From contig NW_005198391.1 of the NCBI RefSeq assembly GCF_000372725.1, positions 178,944-242,943 on the forward strand: a stretch of DNA of 64,000 nt, in the 5' to 3' direction. The translations under genes were made by a program, and so were the position numbers. Of this stretch, positions 8,655 through 16,400 are shown piece by piece (the stretch's first letter is position 1; the number at the start of each line of letters is the position of its first letter). This DNA is from Emiliania huxleyi CCMP1516 (taxonomy: Eukaryota; Haptophyta; Isochrysidales; Noelaerhabdaceae). A model generated the notes under the pieces. The model worked only from the letters and a program-made list of their open reading frames with translations, ran no database searches and was not told the origin of the DNA.

Positions 8655-11036
8655 TCAAAGCGGCGCACCCCCAGCATTGCTCGCGCACTGCTTGGGGGGA
8701 GCAGGCAACTCGAACCCCCACACGCACACGTCCACGGTGCCGTTCGCAGTCTTTCGCACCTCCGTCATCTCCTCGGGCCGGTAGCACCATCGGGTACTGA
8801 ACAACCTCTGAAAGAGGGTCGCGAGCACCGGCTGCTCGGACGTGCAGCCGAGCAGACTGGCCGCGTCTTCCAGCGACACGTGCAGCAGCGTGGGCTCGCG
8901 GCTCGCTGCGAGCGGCACCGCCGGCGGAGGCTGCCGCCGCGACCAGCGGCCCGCCGCCTCGCGAAAGGCTTCTCGCAGCCGCACGTCGCTCGCCCCGGCG
9001 GGCAGAGAGATGGTGTGCCCGTGGGCGAGCAGCGCGCCGTGCCTCGGCCCGCGCGACGTGGCGGAGTCGGACCGCCCGCCGCCGTCCGGCCGCACAGTCG
9101 CCGAAGAGACAAAGAAGGGGGCGCTCTCGCGCAGCCGCTCGAGCCAGGCGGCGGTCCGGTACGGGAAGCCCTCCTCGGGCGGCCCGTCTGGCCGCGTCGG
9201 GCCTGCGCAGCGCGGGCGGGCGAGGCGGTTCGCCTCGGCGCCGTGCCAGCCGCCGATGGGCAGCAGGTGGTCCATCGGGCACCGGAAGGGCAGCGGCTGC
9301 GTCGGCAGCGCCTGCCTGCCGATCGTGCACTCGGTGAGGCGAGCCCAGTAGCGGTCGCAGTAGCAGTACAGGCGCGGCAAGACGACAGTCCGGTTGAGAG
9401 CCCGGCCAAGCGCGACGCCGGCGGCGAGCCGCCGCAGCAGCGCGTTGACGTGCTCGACGTGCTGCCGCCCGCGGGCGTGCGGGTCGCGCTCGCCGTCCCA
9501 CGCGGCCGGCGGCGGCAGTGGCGCGTCGTCGTCGTGCAGCACGAGCAGCCGCGCCTCGCCGGCGGGCGGCGCGGCAGGGCGCGCGACGCCGACGTGCCGG
9601 TCGGCGCCGTCCGCCGCCCGGGCCGCCGCCTTGCGGGCCGGCGCCCTCGCCGCGCGCGCGCGGTCGGGCTCGGGTGCCACCTCTGGTACGGCGAGCGACG
9701 CGAGCAGGCTGTCGTCGGGAACGCGCCAGAGGCCCCACTCGCGGAAACGCTCGCGCTTGCCGAAGGCGCAGTCGGCGAGGTCGCCGAACTGGTAGGTTGC
9801 GTGCACGGCCATCGGCTGCACGCCGGTCTGCGTCTGCAGCTGCTGCACGAAGAAGGTGTGGCCGTTGGCCACCAGCGACACGGGCATGATGCCGAAGGTG
9901 AAGGCCCGCGAGACGCCCGGGATGCAGACGTCGTAGAGGTAGCGTGAGCCGGTCGCGTGCGGGACGCCGTTGGGCCGCAGCGAGCGCTGCCCCATCGTCG
10001 ACTCCTCGCTCGTCGTCGGCGGGAGGCCGCAGTAGTCCTTCTTCCTCTGCAGCCACGCCTCGCGCTCCGCCTCTGTCGACGCGCGCCGGTGCCCGCGCCT
10101 CCGGCCGCGCAGGAGGTCGTCGAAGGCGGTCTGGTCCGTCTCCCACGCCTGGAAGGCGCCCGCCGTCCGCTCGGCCCACTCCCCCAGGAAGGCGGCCGAC
10201 TTGTCGTTCGGCCGCACCACGAGCACGCCCGTGTTTCGGTCGATGAGCGTGTGGAAGCAGCCGTCGTCCTCCACGTCCCACTCGGCAGAGACGCAGTCCG
10301 AGGAGGCGAGGAGGTCGGCGTGGGCAAAGTCGGCCAGGCCCGGCAGCGTGCCCCGCACCATGGGCGTCGGGTCGGACAGCCACGCCACGTCGACGTCCGA
10401 CACCACCACCGGCCTCTGCCCGAGCCGCAGCAGGTAGGCGACCGCGTCGACCTTGGACGCGCCGAGCGCGAGGAAGAGGGTCGCGTTGCCCCGCACGTTG
10501 GCGCGCCCGCCGAGCCGGGCGCGCTCGGCCGTGAGCGCGCCGGTGAGCGCGCCGCCGCCCGCGAGCAGGTGGTGCACGCCGAGCTCCTCGCAAAAGGCGG
10601 CCGTCTCGAGGTCGATGGCCGCGACGACGGCGGCAAAGCGCAGCCTCTGGACGTGGAGCGCCCAGTTGTGCAGGAGCTCCGTCACGGAGGAGGAGGCGAA
10701 CGTGACGTGGAGGATGCTGTCCCGCTGGCCCGGCAGCTGCGAAGCGACCGCTCCGGGCTTTGGTATGCGCAGCGCGAGCGGCGTGGCGGCGGCGGGTCTG
10801 GCGGCGGCGGCAATGGTGGTGCCGCGAGGAGCGGTGGCCGAGGCAAATTGCCTCTGGAGCAAAAGACAGGTGAGGGACGTGCTCACGAGCACGGCAGCGA
10901 CCGTGACTTTGAGCGCGGATATCATTCGGACCCCGAACAGCGCGGGCAGCGCGGAGAAGTCCGGCGCGAAGTCTGGGGTCCAGTTTCTCCAATTGTCTGT
11001 GCAGCTGTGAGCGCTGTCAGAGCGGTGTTTCGACAC
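8655..11036 (-). CDS. type II membrane glycosyltransferase, GT77 family (XEG113/RRA-like)
   Basis: Probable Golgi glycosyltransferase. A single hydrophobic anchor (MISALKVTVAAVLVSTSLTC, residues 38-57) follows a short N-terminus; the ATG at 10925, directly before the anchor, is a possible start. The nucleotide-diphospho-sugar transferase domain follows (residues about 95-330), with the DxD metal site in VVVSDVDVAWLSDP and the conserved NTGVLVVRPN. The C-terminal part matches the plant XEG113-like arabinosyltransferases: ALNRTVVLPRLYCYCDRYW and the cysteine-bearing PFRCPMDHLLP. Such enzymes in plants arabinosylate extensins and other wall glycoproteins, so a cell-coat glycoprotein substrate is inferred. 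The gene has no visible intron, and at about 793 residues it is close to the plant proteins' range. Confidence 0.85.
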   Translation of the reverse strand: MSKHRSDSAHSCTDNWRNWTPDFAPDFSALPALFGVRMISALKVTVAAVLVSTSLTCLLLQRQFASATAPRGTTIAAAARPAAATPLALRIPKPGAVASQLPGQRDSILHVTFASSSVTELLHNWALHVQRLRFAAVVAAIDLETAAFCEELGVHHLLAGGGALTGALTAERARLGGRANVRGNATLFLALGASKVDAVAYLLRLGQRPVVVSDVDVAWLSDPTPMVRGTLPGLADFAHADLLASSDCVSAEWDVEDDGCFHTLIDRNTGVLVVRPNDKSAAFLGEWAERTAGAFQAWETDQTAFDDLLRGRRRGHRRASTEAEREAWLQRKKDYCGLPPTTSEESTMGQRSLRPNGVPHATGSRYLYDVCIPGVSRAFTFGIMPVSLVANGHTFFVQQLQTQTGVQPMAVHATYQFGDLADCAFGKRERFREWGLWRVPDDSLLASLAVPEVAPEPDRARAARAPARKAAARAADGADRHVGVARPAAPPAGEARLLVLHDDDAPLPPPAAWDGERDPHARGRQHVEHVNALLRRLAAGVALGRALNRTVVLPRLYCYCDRYWARLTECTIGRQALPTQPLPFRCPMDHLLPIGGWHGAEANRLARPRCAGPTRPDGPPEEGFPYRTAAWLERLRESAPFFVSSATVRPDGGGRSDSATSRGPRHGALLAHGHTISLPAGASDVRLREAFREAAGRWSRRQPPPAVPLAASREPTLLHVSLEDAASLLGCTSEQPVLATLFQRLFSTRWCYRPEEMTEVRKTANGTVDVCVWGFELPAPPKQCASNAGGAPL

Positions 11037-11134
11037 CGATATCGTTCAAGGAGAACGCTGATTCAAAATCCGCTGTTCACACTTCACAGGTAAGTGTAAG
11101 CGGAGCAGCTGAGTTGATACAGCGAATCCTTTGT

Positions 11135-11162
11135 GTTCACACCTGCAAAAACAGGTGTGAAC
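11135..11162. other. perfect 11-bp hairpin upstream of the GT77 gene
   Basis: GTTCACACCTG at 11135-11145 pairs perfectly with its complement at 11152-11162 across a six-base loop. It lies about 100 bp beyond the 5' end of the minus-strand GT77 frame and could be a regulatory palindrome or a small foldback remnant. Confidence 0.45.
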
Positions 11163-11864
11163 CGATTTCGGCCTTAGCCGTCGGTATGCCAATAGCGTGC
11201 TAGCCAAGTAGTACGCAGTTGGATTCCGAGGGTGTCCCATCACAAGTTCGGCTGCCGACAGACAAGATTGTCCCTTAGTCGACAGCACCCGCCTTTGGAC
11301 GGTGCTCTGACTGGCTTTGAGAATATATTTTTTCTTTTTGGTTCACATGGTTAGAGGTTGGCCTCCCACCGTTGTGAACATAGTCTGGCCCGAAAGAGCC
11401 GCTCGTCTCTTGTCCGGGCAAACGCGCGCCCGATAGTGTGTGTCGCTCCAGCGTGCCGTCATCTTCTGTCTTGCGTCCACCCATACCGCGTTCGTGTCCA
11501 GTCCGAGTCGGGCTCTTCACCTTCCCATCCATCCTGCAGCCATCCAACACCATCCTTCTCCGGGCATAGCCTTTCGGCTCGTGAATGAAGGGTCGGTGCG
11601 TGTCGTGACCTCCTGGAACACCCGTACCCCCGCACCATCTCCGTCGCTTGGTTGCTTAACCTTGCCACCACCGGGAGCGGCCAGGACTCATAGACTCGGT
11701 CGAGAGACCCCAGATTGGCATCCATGCCTTTCTGGACAGACAGGGTGGCCCGCCACAAGGACCCCAGGAATTGCGACTCGCCGCTTTCCTCCCGCTGTGA
11801 TTCTGTGTGAGCTCTGTGTCTTGATTTGCCAACAACAAACCTACAACCTTCACGGCGCTCGACG

Positions 11865-12005
11865 ATGGGGCGGACCCTCACACAGATCACAGATCGCCTT
11901 CTGCAGGATGACGCGGAGGGTGGGCACCGGGACTGGGAGGAGGACCCGCTCGGGTTCGACACCAACCCGATGCTGCTCCGCGCCATGTGCATGGCGTTCG
12001 AGTGA
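11865..12005 (+). CDS. possible 46-residue acidic protein or exon
   Basis: A short open frame with an ATG in a reasonable context (ACG-ATG-G) encodes an acidic peptide beginning MGRTLTQITDRLLQDD. It contains WEEDPLGFDTNPMLL, which has a balanced amino-acid composition unlike the neighbouring low-complexity DNA. It may be a small protein or the only exon I can see of a larger one. No family was recognised. The rest of 11037-11864 holds nothing else I can name. Confidence 0.25.
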   Translation: MGRTLTQITDRLLQDDAEGGHRDWEEDPLGFDTNPMLLRAMCMAFE

Positions 12006-12248
12006 ACGCCGTGCAGGCAGCCCGTGCCTTTTGGTGTACCGCGTTTGTACCGCGTCCTGTGCCCCTCCTATATCTCCCTTCGCAGTCCCTCGCCGATTCT
12101 CGCTGCAACCTTCATGCCACCTCGCGGTCGTCCCACTCTCGTCGTTCTCTCTCCTGTGCTCCCTTGCTCTCGCTTCTTCTCTCGCCTTTCGTCGCAGCTC
12201 TGGCCTCTGCCCTCCTCGCGGCATATTTTGGCCCCTGATGTTGGCGCT

Positions 12249-12383
12249 AAGAAAGAAAGAAAACGTCGAACCCAAGGGAGGGAGGGAGGACGGCACGCCG
12301 CCACCACACAGGGATTTTAAGGAGAGGAGTGTGGTGCTAGCCGTCGCCCACCCTTGGGCGTCCGCCTCTTCCTATCTCTCTGA
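12249..12383 (-). mobile_element. retroposon copy, family A, with (CTTT)n tail and 13-bp target duplication
   Basis: The 13-bp duplication TGATGTTGGCGCT flanks the element at 12236-12248 and 12384-12396. On the minus strand it runs to a tail of CTTT repeats, with the landmarks GGGTGGGCGACGGCTAGC and CCTGTGTGGTGGCGGCGTGC. Relatives lie at 27345-27480, 27534-27670 and 29012-29076. A further piece at about 12057-12180 resembles sequence found beyond the 5' end of the 27-kb copies. Confidence 0.75.
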
Positions 12384-13081
12384 TGATGTTGGCGCTGGGG
12401 TCCCCTCTTGCTCGCAGTGTATTGCGACGTTGTGGTAAAGCCAAGCCGAGACCGCGACGACGCGTCGCCCCGCCAACGCCTCGATCTTCTTCGGCTGCAG
12501 CTGGCGCTGCTCGTCGCCGTGGCCCAGCTTGCCGAAGAAGATCAGCTGCTGTGCCTTTTGTGGTGCTAGTTCGTGCCAGTCTGCTGTGAGAGGGGCTGTC
12601 CGCCTCTTCCTATCTCTCTGATGATGTTGGCGCTGGGGTCCCCTCTTGCTCGCAGTGTATTTCTTTCAGCTGCTGTGCCTTTTGTGGTGCTAGTTCGTGC
12701 CAGTCTGCTGTGAGAGGGGCTGTCCGCCTCTTCCTATCTCTCTGATGATGTTGGCGCTGGGGTCCCCTCTTGCTCGCAGTGTATTTCTTTCAGCTGCTGT
12801 GCCTTTTGTGGTGCTAGTTCGTGCCAGTCTGCTGTGAGAGGGGCTGTCCGCCTCTTCCTATCTCTCTGATGATGTTGGCGCTGGGGTCCCCTCTTGCTCG
12901 CAGTGTATTTCTTTCAGCTGCTGTGCCTTTTGTGGTGCTAGTTCGTGCCAGTCTGCTGTGAGAGGGGCTGTCCGCCTCTTCCTATCTCTCTGATGATGTT
13001 GGCGCTGGGGTCCCCTCTTGCTCGCAGTGTATTTCTTTCAGCTGCTGTGCCTTTTGTGGTGCTAGTTCGTGCCAGTCTGCT
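12363..13081. repeat. 124-bp tandem satellite, about five units
   Basis: The motif CGCCTCTTCCTATCTCTCTG recurs at 12363, 12601, 12725, 12849 and 12973. The last three intervals are exactly 124 bp and the units look identical. The first interval is 238 bp because a block at about 12427-12545, containing an inverted CTTCTTCGG/CCGAAGAAG pair, replaces a few bases. Part of each unit derives from the 5' end of the retroposon at 12249-12383. A partial unit resumes at 13371. Confidence 0.9.
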
Positions 13082-13370
13082 AAAGAAAGAAAGAAAGAAA
13101 ACAGACACGCCAAACGAGGGATGGGACGAGGACAAGGTCCCCACCTGCACGAGCAGGATTTTGGAAGGACGATCAGGGGGACAGGTGGGGCTCTCCTGCT
13201 CCTGACAAGGGACACGACAGGCTCGCAGCGCGGTGCGCGGTGGACTCCCACATCCACTGGCGGCGGTCTCATCTCAGTCTAGCGACCTGCCTCCAGCTTG
13301 TCGCTGGCAGTCTCTCGCACATGCACACTGACACAGGGGTGGCAGGGGCGGCGGCACGAGTCTCCCACAT
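13082..13370 (-). mobile_element. retroposon copy, family B, inserted in the satellite (8-bp target duplication)
   Basis: A 289-bp insertion flanked by AGTCTGCT at 13074-13081 and 13371-13378. On the minus strand it starts ATGTGGGAGACTC and ends in CTTT repeats. The interrupted satellite unit continues on the far side (AGTCTGCTGTGAGAGGGGCT), so the insertion is later than satellite growth. Confidence 0.85.
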
Positions 13371-13453
13371 AGTCTGCTGTGAGAGGGGCTTGCGCTCGTA
13401 GAATTCTTTCAGCCTTCAGCTGCTACCCTCCCGTCTGGCTTGCCGCTTCAGAG

Positions 13454-16400
13454 ATGCCCAAGAAGAGCCACGGCAGCCTCCCCTCCGGGCTGGGCGAGCT
13501 GGTCAAGCTCCAGAACTCTGGCATCCTGACCGCCGACCCGACCGCCCACCAGGGCAAGCGCGAGCGAAAAAAGCCGGAGCTGTTCGTGGCAAACGGCGAG
13601 CCTGACCGGCCAAAGCGTGTGCAGGAGCCCGCGCCTGCACCGGCCGCCGCTACGGCTGGCGCGCGCGCGGCGTCGAAGCGTGCGCAGGAGCCTGCGCCTG
13701 CACCGGCCGCCGCTACGGCTGGCGCGCGAGCGGCGTCGAAGCGTGCGCAGGAGCCTGCGCCTGCACCGGCCGCCGCTACGGCTGGCGCGCGCGCGGCGTC
13801 GAAGCGTGCGCAGGAGCCTGCGCCTGCACCGGCCGCCGCTACGGCTGGCGCGCGCGCGGCGTCGAAGCGTGCGCAGGAGCCTGCGCCTGCACCGGCCGCC
13901 GCTACGGCTGGCGCGCGCGCGGCGTCGGTGCCGCCCCTCCGCGCGCAGCTGGCTCGCACCGCGGAGGAAGGCGCCAGCACTAGCGGCTCGGCGCCAGACC
14001 TGACGGCGTCCAGCGAGAGCGGCGGGCCGTCGAGCCCCCTCGCAGAACAGGCTGCGGAGGAGCCGCCGCCTCCGGCCGCTGCGGAGGAGGCCGCGCCGTC
14101 GGCTGCGAGCCAGGCGGCCGCACGCGAGGCGCCGCCTCCGGGCGGCCGCTCCAAGCCGGGCAAGGCGCGGAGCCGGCCATTGGCCGCGCCTGCCGCTCAG
14201 GCGGCGGCGGCGCCACCGCAGCGCAAGCGGTCCGAGTCGGCCGGGCCGTCGGGGAGTGGCGAGGGCGCCGCCGACGAGGGCGCCGCCGGCCCCGAGGGCT
14301 CGGCGGTGCAGCGGCAGCGCTCGCGCCCGCGGGCTGAGGGACGCGAGCCGGCGCGCGAGGCGCGCGACGGCAAGCCGGCGCGCGGCGAGCAGCACCGGGA
14401 GAGTGCCGCCAAGCGGACGCAGCTGATGCGCGGCCTCGAGCCGGTGCAGCAGCTCTTGATGCTCGGCTTCATCCCGGACGAGGCGGACGCCGACGTGTGG
14501 GCCGACTTTGGGACGCTCGCCAACGGCAAGGTGGAGATTCGCCTGTCCAAGGTTCAGACGATTGTCGGCGAAAACGCCCTTGGCCGCGGCCTGTTCGCGT
14601 GCCAGGATTTCGCGTGCAACGACATCATCACCGTCTACGGGGGCGAGCTGATCACCGACGACGAGGCGCGCGTGCGGCGCGACGCGCGGGGCTCGCAGTC
14701 GCACCGCTACCTGATGCGCATCTCCGACTCGGACTACCTCGTGGACGGCTGGCAGTATGCGTCGGGCGTCTCAGAGACGCCGGGCGAGCACGGCGTCTTC
14801 CTCCCGACCAAGGCGCACGCGACGCAGTTCTCGCAGGGGGCCGGCCCGATGGCCAACCACGATATTGGCCTCGGCGCCAACTGCCATATCTCGTACGTCC
14901 CGCTCGCGCGCTCGGAGGCTTTCCAGCTCTTCCCGCGCGTGCCGACGCTGCGCGCGATCCGCGAAATCAAGGCGGGCGAGGAGATCAAGTTCAACTACGG
15001 CTCCGCGCTGCCCTTTTGCCCGCAGCCGTCGCTCTCGGTCACCGCGGCGGCCGAGGGCGCCGACGCCTCGACCGAGGACGCCGGGGAATACCTCGAGCTC
15101 TCGCGCTACTGGTCAGACCTGGAGTGGGAGGCGGTGGGCGTGGACGCGGGCGTGCTGCGCGTCGCGCTGTCCGACCTGCGGACGGCGGCGGCGGAGCTCG
15201 CGCGATACCGCGAGAAGCACGAGGCGCTGCAGCGCGTCGTCAAGCTGCTCGAGCCCATCCCGTCGGACTGCCCGCTGGCGGCCGAGGCGTCGCGCCTCTT
15301 CGAGACCTTGCGCGAGCTGGCGGACCGCGTGCACCGCAACGTCAGCTCGGTGCTCCACAAGGAGACGGGGAAGGACCCACGCCATGCGGAGTCGGAGCAG
15401 GGGCGGCAGCAGCAAAGCTTCAAGGAGGAGCTGCAGGCGATGAGGCAGATTATGAAGGAGCGCCATCAGGCGCTGCGCGCAGGGGCAGCGGCTGACGCGG
15501 CACCGCCGGCTCTCAGCGACTCGGGTGACGCGGCCGACGACGGTGCCGCGCCGGATGGGGCCGATGCAGACGGCGCGCCCGCATCAAAGCGGCGCCGGGC
15601 TGCCCCCGCCAGCAGCAGCGGCGCCGGCGCCACGGCAGCAGCGAACCTCCCGCCGAACTGGAGTGTGGAGGTGCGCGAGGGGAGCGCGAAGCGGTACAAC
15701 GTCTACCATGGCCCAGCAGGGCTGCGGGCCGTCTCTGTGCCCGATGCGTGGCGCAAGCATCGCGGCGAGACCGAGACCGCGCCGGAGCCCGCTGCTGCCG
15801 CGCCCGCGCCTGCTGCTGATCCCGCGCCGAACTCCGGGCGCATCCGCCGGCGCGACATCGTCGAGCCCTTCGCCGGGCCGGTGCCAAAGGAGCTCTGCGA
15901 CTACAACCGCGCGCCCGTGCCGGCGAGCGGGCTGCAAGAGGAGGCGGTACTTGCGGCGCCCGCAGCTGCGGCCTCCAAGGCGGTGCTCGCACCCGCACCC
16001 GCACCCGCACCCGCTCCGGCGCCGAGCTCCGGGCGCATCCGCCGGCGCGACATCATGGAGCCGTTCGCCGGGCCGGTGCCTAAGGAGCTCTGCGACTACA
16101 ACCGGCCCGGCCTCTCCCTTCTCGCAGACCAGGACGTCAGCATGGCATCCCTCGCTGAGCAGTCTGGTGTCGCGCCCGCCGTGGCGAAGCAGCCGGGCGC
16201 AGGCAAGGCCTCGATCGAGACCGACGCTCCGGCGCCCGCCGGGGAGCCCAGGCGCGTCGATCTCGCCCGAGATGGGCGCGGTGGTGACGACGATTGCGCC
16301 ATCATGCTGAGCACCGCGCCCGTCCCCGAGACGTTGCCGGAAGCGGGCACAGACAACATGTCCTCCCTTGTCGCCAATGCGTTTCAGCGCTTCCGTACCA

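Noticed and set aside
9957-11093. Plus-strand frame opposite the GT77 gene
   Set aside because: It is the GC-rich shadow of the minus-strand gene, Arg/Pro-rich and without domains.
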